Positions 1 through 8,695 of a DNA stretch of 64,000 bases are shown piece by piece. Below the pieces are notes generated by a model. That model saw only the letters and a program-made list of their open reading frames with translations, was not told where the DNA came from and searched no databases. How positions within the stretch are numbered: position 1 is the stretch's first letter; every line of letters begins with the position of its first letter. The position numbers and the translations under genes were made by a program. This DNA comes from JAGVDM01 sp964642315 (GTDB taxonomy: Bacteria; Patescibacteriota; Gracilibacteria; Peribacterales; Peribacteraceae), in the NCBI GenBank assembly GCA_964642315.1, contig CAZXOG010000004.1, positions 62,001-126,000 of the forward strand, in the 5' to 3' direction.

Positions 1-26
1 GAAAATGCGCAGGAAGGGGGTTCGTT

Positions 27-52
27 CATTGCAGTTACGGAGAACTGCAATG
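27..52. repeat. Perfect inverted repeat upstream of pyrB
   Basis: A 10-base arm CATTGCAGTT, a 6-base loop and the exact complement AACTGCAATG lie about 100 bases before pyrB. No T-run follows on the plus strand, so it does not look like an intrinsic terminator. It could be an operator, an RNA control hairpin in the pyr leader, or the end of an upstream gene outside the window. No clear promoter was seen in 53-153. Confidence 0.6.
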
Positions 53-153
53 CGCGGGCATGCTAGGACCCTCGGCGAGAACGTCAAGGAGAATTGGCGC
101 CCTTTCTCCGTGGACAACCGTGGGATGCCGACGTAGGCTGTGCGTAACAACAG

Positions 154-1074
154 ATGCCGCTTCCCTTCCAGCATCTCATCTCCACGAAGCAGCTCTCGAG
201 AGCCGACGCGGAGGCAATTTTGGCGCAGGCAAAGGAAATGGACGCCGTTCTCGGGAAGAAAAAGCCGGACGAGCGTCTGCACGGAAAGGTTCTCGCTGCG
301 CTCTTCTACGAGCCGAGCACCCGCACGCGGCTCAGTTTCGAAACGGCGATGCTTCGGCTTGGGGGGCAGGTGATCACAGCGGACGGATTTCAGTTCAGCT
401 CCCTCTACAAGGGGGAATCCATCGAAGACACCATCATGATGGTGAGCCAGTACGCCGATATCATCGCCATGCGGCATCCTGAACAAGGAAGTGCGGATAA
501 GGCGGCTTCTGTGAGCAAGGTGCCGTTCATCAACGCCGGTGACGGCCCCGGCCAGCACCCGACGCAGGCACTCCTGGATCTCTACACCATTCAGAAAGAA
601 CGGGGGCGAATCGAAGGCGTAAAGATCGCCATGGTGGGGGACCTGAAATTCGGCCGCACAGTGCACTCCCTCACGTTCCTCCTCGGCCTCTTCCGGGATG
701 TCCGTTTCGTGTACGTCGCCCCGAAGGAACTGCCGATCCCGGAGAAGGTGAGCAGCTTCCTCAAGGAGAAGAATCTCCCGTTCGAGGAAACCACAGATTT
801 CTCCGCGGCACTCGACTGCGATGTCGCGTACATGACGCGCATCCAGCAGGAGCGTTTCACGGACCGTTCGGAGTACGAACGCCTCAAGCACGTGTACGTG
901 CTGCGTGCCGACCAGATCCGTGGGAAAGGCGTGACGATCATGCATCCCCTGCCGCGCGTCGGGGAGATATCCGAAGATGTCGATGCATTGCCGAACGCGG
1001 CATACTTCCGCCAGGCGCGTAACGGCGTGCCGATCCGCATGGCGCTCCTCGCGATGCTCCTCGGGCAAGCGTGA
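154..1074 (+). CDS. pyrB: Aspartate carbamoyltransferase catalytic chain
   Basis: Condenses carbamoyl phosphate with aspartate to carbamoyl aspartate, the committed step of pyrimidine synthesis, in the cytosol. The 306-residue length is normal for the catalytic chain. The carbamoyl-phosphate loop STRTR with following SFE is near residue 54, HPTQ near 134 and HPLPR near 263, all at family positions. No regulatory chain pyrI is visible. The ATG at 154 is the start that gives a normal N-terminus; no strong Shine-Dalgarno sequence precedes it. The gene overlaps the next start by four bases (GTGA) and heads a three-gene run with a permease and pyrC, so co-transcription is likely. A perfect inverted repeat sits about 100 bases upstream. 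Confidence 0.95.
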   Translation: MPLPFQHLISTKQLSRADAEAILAQAKEMDAVLGKKKPDERLHGKVLAALFYEPSTRTRLSFETAMLRLGGQVITADGFQFSSLYKGESIEDTIMMVSQYADIIAMRHPEQGSADKAASVSKVPFINAGDGPGQHPTQALLDLYTIQKERGRIEGVKIAMVGDLKFGRTVHSLTFLLGLFRDVRFVYVAPKELPIPEKVSSFLKEKNLPFEETTDFSAALDCDVAYMTRIQQERFTDRSEYERLKHVYVLRADQIRGKGVTIMHPLPRVGEISEDVDALPNAAYFRQARNGVPIRMALLAMLLGQA

Positions 1075-1799
1075 CGATCCTCCATCTCGTGCTCTTCGGG
1101 CTCCTGATCTTCCTCGGGAGCGTATTTGCCACGATCGCCGGCGGGGGGCTCGGCATCATTGTCATCATTCTGCTCACGTTCGTCACGGACATTCGTTCCA
1201 GCGTGGTGGTCATGGCACTCGTGGGGTTCCTCATTCAGCCGGCAAAGGTGCTGCATTTTCGCCAGTGGACTGTGTGGCGGATAACCGGTTGGTACGTGCT
1301 GACAGGTATCCCCGCAAGCTTTGCTGGCGGATTGTTTCTCTATTCCCTACCCGTTAGGGTCATTGAAATTCTCCTTGCCCTTCTTTGTTTGCTCTTCGTC
1401 GGTTTCCGCGCATGGAAACCGTCATTTCGCCTCCGCCCTTCACGTGGTTTGCTGCTTGGGATGGGAGCCATCAACGGCATTCAGGGCGGGGCGGTGGGCG
1501 AGGCGGCGCTGCTGCGTTCGCCGTTCCTCCTGTCGCTCGGGCTCACGAAAGAGCAGTTCATCGGCACGTCGTCCATGATTGCGCTCGGCATGAATATTTC
1601 CAGAGTGGCGGCGTACGTGCCGAATATTCGATGGGATACCATGACGCTCGCGGTGCTCGGTGTTTCGCTTTTGCCGATTTTTGCGGGAGTGACAACGGGA
1701 AAACGGCTCCTTCGCTCCGTGAGCCCCAAGATGTTTGAGCGCATGTTGCTCTGCGTCATTGCCCTCGGCGCGTGTAAACTTCTCCTCGTACCATCATGA
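1071..1799 (+). CDS. TauE/SafE-family membrane permease
   Basis: A 242-residue integral membrane protein with about seven or eight hydrophobic segments, two long runs near the N-terminus and a Gly-rich segment (GAINGIQGGAVGE) around residues 130-145, typical of the TauE/SafE (DUF81) sulfite/organoanion exporter family. Family members move small sulfur or carboxylate anions. The substrate here cannot be read from sequence. The start is GTG at 1071, overlapping the pyrB stop; the end overlaps the pyrC start by four bases (ATGA). Being wedged between pyrB and pyrC, it might move an anionic pyrimidine intermediate, but that is inference from position only. Confidence 0.8.
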   Translation: MTILHLVLFGLLIFLGSVFATIAGGGLGIIVIILLTFVTDIRSSVVVMALVGFLIQPAKVLHFRQWTVWRITGWYVLTGIPASFAGGLFLYSLPVRVIEILLALLCLLFVGFRAWKPSFRLRPSRGLLLGMGAINGIQGGAVGEAALLRSPFLLSLGLTKEQFIGTSSMIALGMNISRVAAYVPNIRWDTMTLAVLGVSLLPIFAGVTTGKRLLRSVSPKMFERMLLCVIALGACKLLLVPS

Positions 1800-2935
1800 C
1801 CGTGCGTCTCCCTGCCCTCATCGACTGCCACGTGCACTTCCGCGAGCCGGGATACGAGCACAAGGCGGATATGCGCAGCGAGGCTGCCGCCGCCGTTGCC
1901 GGAGGCGTGCAGGCGGTGTGCGAGATGCCGAATACCAATCCCCCCACCACGACGTTCGCGGCGTTCCGTGACAAGGCGCGCCGTGCTGAGAGGATCCCGG
2001 ATCTCGATATCCGGTTTTTCTTCGGCATCACGCGAATGGAGCATTTGGATGAGCTCCGCTCACTCTGGGCGGATGTCCTTCTCCGTCGCCGTTGCTGCGG
2101 CGTGAAGGTCTTCTTCGATCACTCCACGGGGAATCAGGGGGCGGACGCGGAGGTGATCGTGGAGACATTCCGTGCGTGTGCGGCGCTCGGCATTCCGGTG
2201 GTGGGCCACTGCGAAGACGCGCAGGTGAATGCCGCCGCGGCGAAGGCAGTTACCGACGTATCCGGCATTGCCGCACATTCCCTCATGCGTCCTCCGGAAT
2301 CCGAAGCGCGCGCGATTGGACACGCCATCAGCCTCGTGAGGAAACACGGAACGCAGTTCCACATCGCACATCTTTCGACGGAGCGGGGCGTGGCACTCGT
2401 TGCGCAGGCGAAGGAAGAAGAACTCCCGGTGACGTGCGAGGCTGCCCCACACCACCTCTTCCTCACCACCGAGGATTACGCAGCACTCGGCACGCTCGCG
2501 AAGATGAATCCGCCGCTGCGAACGCCGGAGCACCGGCAGGCGCTCTGGCGAGGGATCGCCGATGGCACCATCGATTGCATCGCAACCGATCACGCACCGC
2601 ACACGCTGGAGGAAAAACGCGCAGGCGATCCGCTCAAGGCACCGAGCGGCGTCCCCGGGGTGGAGACATTACTGCCGCTCCTCTTCAGCGTTGCCGCGGG
2701 CAGGTGGCCGCATCCCACTTCCCATTTTTCGCCGCCTCGGTTTGCCGCTACCGATATCACGCGTCTGTGTTTCGTGAATCCGAATGCAATTTTCCGCCTC
2801 GGGATTCCCGAGGAGAAATGGGTGGAAATCGATCCGGACGCGGCGAGAATCATCCGCGGCAGCGAACTCCATTCCAAATGCGGTTGGACCCCCTACGAAG
2901 GATGGACCGTACAGGGGGCGATCAAATCTGCCTGA
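1796..2935 (+). CDS. pyrC: Dihydroorotase, short CAD-like form
   Basis: Zinc amidohydrolase that cyclises carbamoyl aspartate to dihydroorotate. The metal motif DCHVHFREPG lies at residues 10-19, the NTNPP substrate loop near 47, a lysine candidate for carboxylation in GVKVFFD near 102, a His in CEAAPHHLF near 222, and ATDHAPHTLEEK near 262. At 379 residues it starts directly at the metal motif and lacks the roughly 50-residue N-terminal beta-sandwich strand region of ordinary class I bacterial enzymes. Both this start and the wording of several motifs resemble the dihydroorotase domain of animal CAD. ATG at 1796 overlaps the permease stop. The 3' end overlaps the convergent HAD gene by 14 bases. 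Confidence 0.93.
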   Translation: MTVRLPALIDCHVHFREPGYEHKADMRSEAAAAVAGGVQAVCEMPNTNPPTTTFAAFRDKARRAERIPDLDIRFFFGITRMEHLDELRSLWADVLLRRRCCGVKVFFDHSTGNQGADAEVIVETFRACAALGIPVVGHCEDAQVNAAAAKAVTDVSGIAAHSLMRPPESEARAIGHAISLVRKHGTQFHIAHLSTERGVALVAQAKEEELPVTCEAAPHHLFLTTEDYAALGTLAKMNPPLRTPEHRQALWRGIADGTIDCIATDHAPHTLEEKRAGDPLKAPSGVPGVETLLPLLFSVAAGRWPHPTSHFSPPRFAATDITRLCFVNPNAIFRLGIPEEKWVEIDPDAARIIRGSELHSKCGWTPYEGWTVQGAIKSA

Positions 2936-3560
2936 GCACCTCTTCGATTCCTTCGAGGATAACATCCGCGCGCATGGCGGCGCCCTCCGGCGTGACGGAA
3001 TTCGGGATAATCCAGCAGGGCATTCCTGCCGCGTGTGCGGCACCTACGTCGAATTCCTGGTCACCGATGTATATGCAATCCTGCGGAGAGACCCGCAAGC
3101 GTTTCGCTGCGAGCAGAAGCAAATCCGGCTCGGGTTTGCCACGATCGTCCGGAACATCGTCGCAGGAAATAACGCATTCCACGCTGCCCGCGATACCCAG
3201 AGCCCTGTCGAGCGCGTCGGTGTAGATGCGATGCGATCCTGTAACAATCGCCGTCCGCGTCTTTCCGCGGAGGTCTTTCAGCACCTGCTGTGCGTGGGGC
3301 AGCCACACGGCTTCCGATTCCAGCAGCGCGACGTACTGCTTGTCACGTTTCTCCCGGAATGCCCGCTCAATTTCCGGCCTCCGTTCTTCGCGTAGGATAT
3401 CCATGAGCGGGGCGCCCTTCGTATATACGCGATCTAGAAATTCCGCTTCCGGCATTACCATGCCGAAGTCGCGGAATGTTTGCAGATACGCCTTTGTCCA
3501 GAGTCCAATCGTGTCGACGAGCGTGCCGTCGAGATCGAAGAGAATCGCAGAGGGCGGCAT
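2922..3560 (-). CDS. HAD-family phosphatase, phosphoglycolate phosphatase-like
   Basis: Soluble haloacid dehalogenase-fold hydrolase of about 212 residues. Motif I FDLDGTLVDT is at the N-terminus, followed by a helical cap, motif II Thr in VTGSHR, motif III Lys in RGKPEPD and motif IV GDQEFD. The cap and length fit the Gph/PGP subgroup, which removes phosphate from phosphoglycolate or other small phosphoesters; the true substrate is unknown. The ATG at 3560 is preferred; an in-frame GTG at 3569 is possible. It follows RNase J on the same strand with almost no gap, so it is probably its operon partner. Its tail overlaps the pyrC tail. Confidence 0.85.
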   Translation of the reverse strand: MPPSAILFDLDGTLVDTIGLWTKAYLQTFRDFGMVMPEAEFLDRVYTKGAPLMDILREERRPEIERAFREKRDKQYVALLESEAVWLPHAQQVLKDLRGKTRTAIVTGSHRIYTDALDRALGIAGSVECVISCDDVPDDRGKPEPDLLLLAAKRLRVSPQDCIYIGDQEFDVGAAHAAGMPCWIIPNSVTPEGAAMRADVILEGIEEVLRQI

Positions 3561-3570
3561 CGGCGGCACG

Positions 3571-5376
3571 TTACACTTCCATCACAATCGGGATCACCAT
3601 CGGCTCCCGGTCGAGCTTGCGGTCGAAGTACCGGTAGAGCGCGCCGGTTACGGACCGCTTGAGCGCCTTGCGGTCGTTCTCGCCGCGGTCGAGCGCCTCC
3701 TGGTATGCCTTCTTCGCTGCCTGCACGACTTCCGCAGTGATGGTCTGCTGCTCAGAGCCGTAGATGAGACCGCGGGTAAGGACATCCGGGTCTCCCACGA
3801 GTCTCTTGCTGTCGCTGTATGCGCGGAAAACAACGATGATCACGCCGTTCTTGCTCATAACCTTGCGGTCGTCCATCACGCGCCGGCCCTCGCCTGCACT
3901 CCCCTTGCCGTCGATGATCACGTCGTTGAACGTGAGTTTCTGCTTGCTCTTCCGGGCAGAATCTTGGTGATCAATTTCCAGAATTTCGCCGTTATTCAGC
4001 ATGTGGATGCGGTTTTCGCTATAGCCCATCATTCGTGCGAGCTCGGCGTGTGCCGCGCGCATGTGCGGTTCGCCGTGTTCCGGAATGATGTGTGCAGGTT
4101 TGAGCAGACGGTGCATGAGCAGGATGTCTTCCTGGTGGCCGTGCCCGGTGGTGTGGAGCGCGAGCTCCTGGTTCGTCTTCACCTTTGCGCCCTTCAGGTG
4201 GAGGTTATTGATCACTTTCGCTACCGCGCGCTCATTCCCGATGATGGGATTGGAACTCAGGATGATCGTGTCGCCTTCCTTTACCGAAATCAGACGGTGC
4301 GTGCCGAGCCCGATGCGGGCGAGCCCCGCCATCTCTTCTCCCTGGCTGCCTGTGGTGATGATAAGCACCTCGCGATCGGGGAGCTTATCCATGCCCGGGG
4401 AAACCTTGCGGATCATGCCGCGGGGCGCACGCAGGTACCCGAGCTGCTGCGCGATCTCGATGTTCGTCTCCATGCTCCTGCCGGAGATGAAGACTTTCCT
4501 ATTGAACGTTTTCGCATGATCAATGACCTGCTGGATGCGGTTCAGCAGTGAGCTGAACGTGGAAATGATAATGCGCCCTTTCGCGTCGCGGATGAGGTTA
4601 TGCAGGGTTTCGCCGATCTCACGTTCACTCACGGAGAAGCCGGGTTTTGTGGCATTCGTGGAGTCCGCGATGACCGCAAGCACGCCTTTCTCCCCGAGTT
4701 CTGCAAGCCGCTGGAAGTCCGCGGGGTGCTCATTCTGGGGCGTGAGGTCAAACTTAAAGTCGCCCGTATGCACGATTGTGCCGTACGGCGTGTGCATGGC
4801 GATCGCCGCGGAATCCGGAATACTGTGTGTCACCTTTAGGTATTCCACATCCACTTTGCCAAGGCGCAGACGCTCGCGAAACTGCACGGTGTGCAATCGA
4901 GCCTTGCTCGTAAGGCCTTCCTCGTCGAGGCGCTTGCGTATGAAGGCCATGGTGAGCTTGGTGCCGTAGCATGGCGGGAAATGGAGTTCGGGCAGCAAGT
5001 GCTGCACGCCGCCGATATGGTCCAAGTGCGCATGAGTGAAGAGCACCGCCTTAATACGGTTCTCCCGCCCCCTGAGGCTTGTGATATCCGGTATCAGATA
5101 GTCGATACCGAGCATATCTTCATCCGGGAATTGGAGTCCCAGATCAATCAGGTAAATGTCGCCATCCACTTCGATGCCGAAGCAGTTACGACCGACCTGT
5201 TCAAAACCCCCGAGGGAGTACATGCGCAAACTCCCGTTGCGTTTCCTCTGCTGAGGCTGTTGCTGCGGGCGTTCGTTGCGAGCTGCCTGCTCGCGAGGTT
5301 GTTGCTGTGGTTTCTGGGGAACTGGGGGCACGGGTGCACGACCTTTCTCCTTCAACCATTCTCCGACCGATTTCAT
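3571..5376 (-). CDS. rnj: Ribonuclease J
   Basis: Metallo-beta-lactamase/beta-CASP nuclease that matures and degrades RNA by endonuclease and 5'-3' exonuclease action. The zinc motif THAHLDHIGG lies about 130 residues in, other ligands occur in HTGDFKFD and HGEPHMR, and the beta-CASP segment precedes a C-terminal RNase J domain. The N-terminus carries a Pro/Gln/Arg-rich low-complexity tract of about 50 residues before the catalytic fold, a likely disordered tail. The start chosen is ATG 5376 (MKSVGEWL); an in-frame ATG at 5439 would add 21 unremarkable residues and cannot be excluded. It probably forms an operon with the HAD gene downstream. Confidence 0.95.
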   Translation of the reverse strand: MKSVGEWLKEKGRAPVPPVPQKPQQQPREQAARNERPQQQPQQRKRNGSLRMYSLGGFEQVGRNCFGIEVDGDIYLIDLGLQFPDEDMLGIDYLIPDITSLRGRENRIKAVLFTHAHLDHIGGVQHLLPELHFPPCYGTKLTMAFIRKRLDEEGLTSKARLHTVQFRERLRLGKVDVEYLKVTHSIPDSAAIAMHTPYGTIVHTGDFKFDLTPQNEHPADFQRLAELGEKGVLAVIADSTNATKPGFSVSEREIGETLHNLIRDAKGRIIISTFSSLLNRIQQVIDHAKTFNRKVFISGRSMETNIEIAQQLGYLRAPRGMIRKVSPGMDKLPDREVLIITTGSQGEEMAGLARIGLGTHRLISVKEGDTIILSSNPIIGNERAVAKVINNLHLKGAKVKTNQELALHTTGHGHQEDILLMHRLLKPAHIIPEHGEPHMRAAHAELARMMGYSENRIHMLNNGEILEIDHQDSARKSKQKLTFNDVIIDGKGSAGEGRRVMDDRKVMSKNGVIIVVFRAYSDSKRLVGDPDVLTRGLIYGSEQQTITAEVVQAAKKAYQEALDRGENDRKALKRSVTGALYRYFDRKLDREPMVIPIVMEV

Positions 5377-5469
5377 TGAATCGTTATTGGAATGAATTAG
5401 GACGCCGGAATGATTCCGGCTGTCACCAGCGTAGTCCATTGTGTGGGAGAAAGCAAGTTAATGTTTGTT

Positions 5470-5498
5470 ATCATGCCGAGTTCTTGGCTTAGATACAA
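5470..5498 (-). promoter_or_regulatory. Candidate promoter for rnj
   Basis: On the minus strand TTGTAT, 17 bases, CATGAT lies in the AT-rich gap upstream of RNase J. Transcription would begin near 5463, leaving about 24 bases to ATG 5439 or about 87 to ATG 5376. Confidence 0.4.
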
Positions 5499-5546
5499 TA
5501 AATTTTTGTTTAGGAAATTTGAAAAATATTCAGAAGGCAAACAGGG

Positions 5547-5579
5547 TTTCTTGCCAGCCCCCGTCCCAGGGCCAAGAAA
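5547..5579. repeat. Inverted repeat in the rnj / PP2C-like gene gap
   Basis: TTTCTTG and CAAGAAA flank a loop whose inner CC/GG can extend the stem with one bulge. It lies between the divergent genes at 5376 and 5619. The rest of the gap, 5377-5618, holds the AT-rich rnj promoter and a weak plus-strand promoter (TTGCCA at 5580, then TAGCCT at 5603), but no gene. Confidence 0.4.
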
Positions 5580-5618
5580 TTGCCAACGGCAAGCGGAGGA
5601 TGTAGCCTACCGGGCTGT

Positions 5619-7577
5619 ATGGATGCCCAGATCCAAACGGGGCAGACCAAGGCGCGGGATGAAACCACGCTCGTGGCGAAAGCCTTAAAAACCGAGCAGG
5701 GCGAGCAAGCCGTCGTGCTCTTGCAAGTGGAATCCCCCTCGGGCAGCAGGAATTTTCAGAAAGAGTTTCTCGATGTGGTAGCGACGGCGCTTCTGGAGGC
5801 CGAAGGTGGAGTGGAGGAACGCCTTGATAGCGCGCTGAAAGAACTCAATGGGCTTATCAAGGGCATGCTGCTTTCGAAGACGATCAACGACATTCATGCC
5901 ATCCTCGCGGTTGTTGGCGGGGACGGTGTTCTTCATGTTTCCCACGCTGGCAGGGCAGAGGCGTATGTCGTGCGCGGCGGAGCGGCGACGCAGATCACAG
6001 AGTACACAAAAGGTAAGCCATCACCGGCGTTCGTGCATATTGCGAGCGGGCAGCTGGAAGGCCGTGACACAGTGGTTCTCAGCACGCAGCGCCTGCTCCG
6101 CGCTCTCACGCCGGCCCAGCTTGCACAGCTTGCCGCGAAGCCCGATAGCCTCCTGCCGGATGTGAAGAGCGCCCTCGAGTCGGAGCAGGAGCAGGCGGCA
6201 CTCGCCATGGTGCAGCTTGGCGCAGAAAAGCAGCAGAAGAGCATTGAGAGCGTTGCGCCTGCGCCGCGTTCGCGTCTGCGCGACCGGCGTGCCAGCAAGG
6301 GCGGTGGCGCAGCGGTCGCAGCGGCTGCCGGCGTGCTTACACGGGGGTGGGGCTCTCTCGTGCAACTCCTCCGTGGGAGGAAGGCGCAGCAGTTTGCCGG
6401 CAATGCACGGAGCTTCCTCGCGTCATTCCGCAAAGATCTCAAGGATCCCTCGCGCAAGCGCCGCGCGCACTTCCTCCTCATTGCGGGGGTTCTCGCGCTT
6501 ATCGTCGTGATCTGGGCGGTCGCGCATCTGACGCTCTTCAGCCAGCGCAGCCAGACAAAGGCAGAGCTCAAAGCGCTCGTGGAGGAAATCGAGGCCGATC
6601 TCCAGACGGCGGAGAACCGCCGCCTCACCGGCGAAATGGATGCCGCGAATGCCATCCTCAAGCGCGCGGAAGACCGTGCCAAGCAGGTTATTGACAGCGA
6701 GAGCGGATACTACAGGGACGAGGCCATGGAGATCTTCGCCCGCATCCAGTCCAAGCGCGAGGAAATCAACAACATCATCCGGCTCTCCCCTCGTGTCGTG
6801 GCGAACCTTGCAGCACGGAATCCTGATGTGAAAGCCATGGGGCTCATTGGCCGGGATGACGAAGAATTCCTCGTCTACGACCGGCAGAACATTTTCCGTG
6901 TCCTGCACAATAACATTGAGGATCCGTCCCGCGTTTCCGGCGAGGAGCTCATTCTGGACGCGGCGGACTTCCCGCGGTACCAGACCACGCTCTTCCAGAC
7001 GACGGGCAACCGGCTCATCGAGGTGATTTCGGAACAGCCGACATCCATGAAAACGGATGACCCGGCGGGCTGGATCAGCGGGAAGGACATGAAAACATAT
7101 CTGCGGTACCTCTACGTTCTCTCCCCGGAGAATAACCAAATCTACAAGTATGAGCGCCTGAGCAATCGTTACGGGCCGCCGAGCCAGTACAACGTGAACG
7201 GTGATCTCTCCGGGGCCATCGACATGGCGATCGATGGCAGCGTGTACGTTCTCAAGGAAGGCGGGACAGTCGTGAAGCTTCTCCGCGGCGAGGTGCAACC
7301 CTACGCGATTCGCCATGCCCCCGATGGCGTGCTCAAGAACGCCACGAAGATCTTCAAGGTGCCGGAGGGGAATACGTACTTCCTCGATCCAGTGCGGTCA
7401 CGCGTAGTCATCGTGACGGATGGCGGGGCTTCCGGGGATGCCGCGTACGTGAAGCAGTATGTGCTGGAGAGCGACGAAGTGGGTCAGTTGCAGGATCTCT
7501 TCGTGGATCCGGATGAAGCGCGTCTCTACGTGGTGGACGAGAAGAGGATCTTCAAGGTGGATCTGAGTGGGAACTGA
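5619..7577 (+). CDS. Membrane protein: PP2C-like N-domain, coiled coil, C-terminal propeller-like domain
   Basis: About 652 residues. Residues 15-170 resemble the PPM/PP2C fold: an 'ILAVVGGDGVLHVSHAG' strand pair and a late 'GRDTVVLSTQRLL' segment sit where phosphatases have the naGds and DG motifs, but the metal-binding aspartates are missing, so it is probably not an active phosphatase. A Lys/Arg-rich linker leads to one strong membrane helix near residue 290, a charged coiled coil near 310-385, and a long beta-rich region (about 400-650) with repeated blade-like segments ending in DEARLYVVDEKRIFKV. Topology suggests a cytosolic pseudo-phosphatase domain and an outside propeller. The in-frame TTG at 5580 is a weaker start than ATG 5619. 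Function is unknown. Confidence 0.75.
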   Translation: MDAQIQTGQTKARDETTLVAKALKTEQGEQAVVLLQVESPSGSRNFQKEFLDVVATALLEAEGGVEERLDSALKELNGLIKGMLLSKTINDIHAILAVVGGDGVLHVSHAGRAEAYVVRGGAATQITEYTKGKPSPAFVHIASGQLEGRDTVVLSTQRLLRALTPAQLAQLAAKPDSLLPDVKSALESEQEQAALAMVQLGAEKQQKSIESVAPAPRSRLRDRRASKGGGAAVAAAAGVLTRGWGSLVQLLRGRKAQQFAGNARSFLASFRKDLKDPSRKRRAHFLLIAGVLALIVVIWAVAHLTLFSQRSQTKAELKALVEEIEADLQTAENRRLTGEMDAANAILKRAEDRAKQVIDSESGYYRDEAMEIFARIQSKREEINNIIRLSPRVVANLAARNPDVKAMGLIGRDDEEFLVYDRQNIFRVLHNNIEDPSRVSGEELILDAADFPRYQTTLFQTTGNRLIEVISEQPTSMKTDDPAGWISGKDMKTYLRYLYVLSPENNQIYKYERLSNRYGPPSQYNVNGDLSGAIDMAIDGSVYVLKEGGTVVKLLRGEVQPYAIRHAPDGVLKNATKIFKVPEGNTYFLDPVRSRVVIVTDGGASGDAAYVKQYVLESDEVGQLQDLFVDPDEARLYVVDEKRIFKVDLSGN

Positions 7578-7603
7578 TCCCCGGAGAGTTATGATGGAGG
7601 CGC

Positions 7604-7999
7604 TTGGCAAGGCGCGTCCTCACGTTCGGCACATTCGACGGTTTCCATCCTGGCCACCGGTTTTACCTGGAGCAGGCGGAGCGCCTCGGCGAGCTGTGGG
7701 TGGTCATCGCGCGGGATAGTACTGTACTGCAGGTGAAGGCATGCGCTCCTCTGCGCAGCGAGACCGAGAGGAAGGAGGCAATCGAGCGGGAATTCCCCAC
7801 CGCACACGTCCTGCTTGGCGACCCGGAGGATTTTCTGGCGCCGATTCGCGATGTGCAGCCGGATCTCATTGCCCTTGGATATGATCAGAAGCTTCCGCCA
7901 GGAGTGCGTGCCGAAGATATCCCGTGTTCCATCGTGCGTCTCGAAGGATACGAGACGGGGCGGTATAAGAGCAGTCTCCTCAGAGAATCTTCTCCATGA
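7604..7999 (+). CDS. Cytidylyltransferase-like nucleotidyltransferase (RibL/TagD type)
   Basis: 131-residue cytosolic enzyme of the HIGH-type nucleotidyltransferase superfamily. TFGTFDGFHPGH near residue 7-18 is the nucleotide-binding motif, GDPEDF and LIALGYDQ are typical mid-protein signatures, and YKSSLLRE replaces the usual ISTT-type loop at the end. The pattern is closest to archaeal-type FAD synthetase RibL and glycerol-3-phosphate cytidylyltransferases. Which alcohol phosphate is activated is not shown. The only start compatible with the full motif is TTG at 7604, with GGAGG three bases upstream. Upstream in frame there is a stop at 7592. Confidence 0.8.
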   Translation: MARRVLTFGTFDGFHPGHRFYLEQAERLGELWVVIARDSTVLQVKACAPLRSETERKEAIEREFPTAHVLLGDPEDFLAPIRDVQPDLIALGYDQKLPPGVRAEDIPCSIVRLEGYETGRYKSSLLRESSP

Positions 8000-8023
8000 C
8001 ACACGCGGTTACGTTCGAGCCGC

Positions 8024-8052
8024 TTGAGAAATTCCCATTCTCGTGGTATAGT
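8024..8052 (+). promoter_or_regulatory. Promoter for the gene at 8077
   Basis: TTGAGA, 17 bases, TATAGT. It sits after the nucleotidyltransferase gene and 24 bases before ATG 8077, which rules against translation starting at the earlier in-frame ATG 7996. Confidence 0.65.
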
Positions 8053-8076
8053 GAAGCCAACATCCAACCAAAAACC

Positions 8077-8670
8077 ATGTCTGACACCCGTCCGCCTCTT
8101 TGGAAGCAGTTGCTCGGCGCCGCGATTGGCGGCTCGCTGGCCCTTGCGCTGTACGGTGGCTACACCGTCGCGAGCCCGCAGATTGCGAAGATCACTGGTT
8201 GGTTGGTCATGCCGCAGTCCCGCATCGAAACGACGTCGGACGAACCGGTCCGCATTGCGGATACCGATCTCACCGAACGCGAGGTAACGCGCATCGCTGC
8301 GCATGCGCAGCGCATCGCCAACGATTTCTCCAGCCGCCAGCTGGCAGCCGCACCCGATGAGCAAATGGTCGGCGAACCACCGGCGCCGGTGGAAGTGCAG
8401 CCGGTCGAGGTGGATGCTGCGGAACAGGAAATCGCCAATGCATGGGAAGAGCTCGATGCGGCAGAACCGCCGGCCATTGCCATGCCCGAGGTGAATGCAG
8501 GGGACCGCCTGATGCAGGAAGCCCAGTATGCCGGGGAGAAGCAGTTCTACGGCAAGACTGGTGAACTGCCGGATTCCGGCATCGGCGTGTGGCTCGCCGC
8601 CTTCGCCGCAGCCGCCTTCGCCGCCGCGTACGTCATTGTGCGCCGCCGCATGCAGGCGGATGCACTCTAG
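8077..8670 (+). CDS. Hypothetical protein with two membrane helices
   Basis: 197 residues. A hydrophobic helix near residues 10-32 and a second, Ala-rich one near 170-190 (GIGVWLAAFAAAAFAAAY), followed by RRRM, flank an acidic central region rich in Glu, Ala, Pro and Val. The centre probably lies outside the cytoplasm with both ends anchored. No family is recognised. The start at 8077 is chosen because a good promoter lies just upstream and the leader is an A/C-rich 24-base stretch. The prepilin peptidase follows after 25 bases, so a link to cell-surface assembly is possible but unproven. Confidence 0.7.
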   Translation: MSDTRPPLWKQLLGAAIGGSLALALYGGYTVASPQIAKITGWLVMPQSRIETTSDEPVRIADTDLTEREVTRIAAHAQRIANDFSSRQLAAAPDEQMVGEPPAPVEVQPVEVDAAEQEIANAWEELDAAEPPAIAMPEVNAGDRLMQEAQYAGEKQFYGKTGELPDSGIGVWLAAFAAAAFAAAYVIVRRRMQADAL

Positions 8671-8695
8671 AGGGGAATCGGTTAGAGTGTCTGCT

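Noticed and set aside
3226..4551. 441-residue open frame on the plus strand
   Set aside because: It lies antisense to RNase J and the HAD gene, whose motifs are unmistakable; GC-rich codon bias opens the opposite frame.
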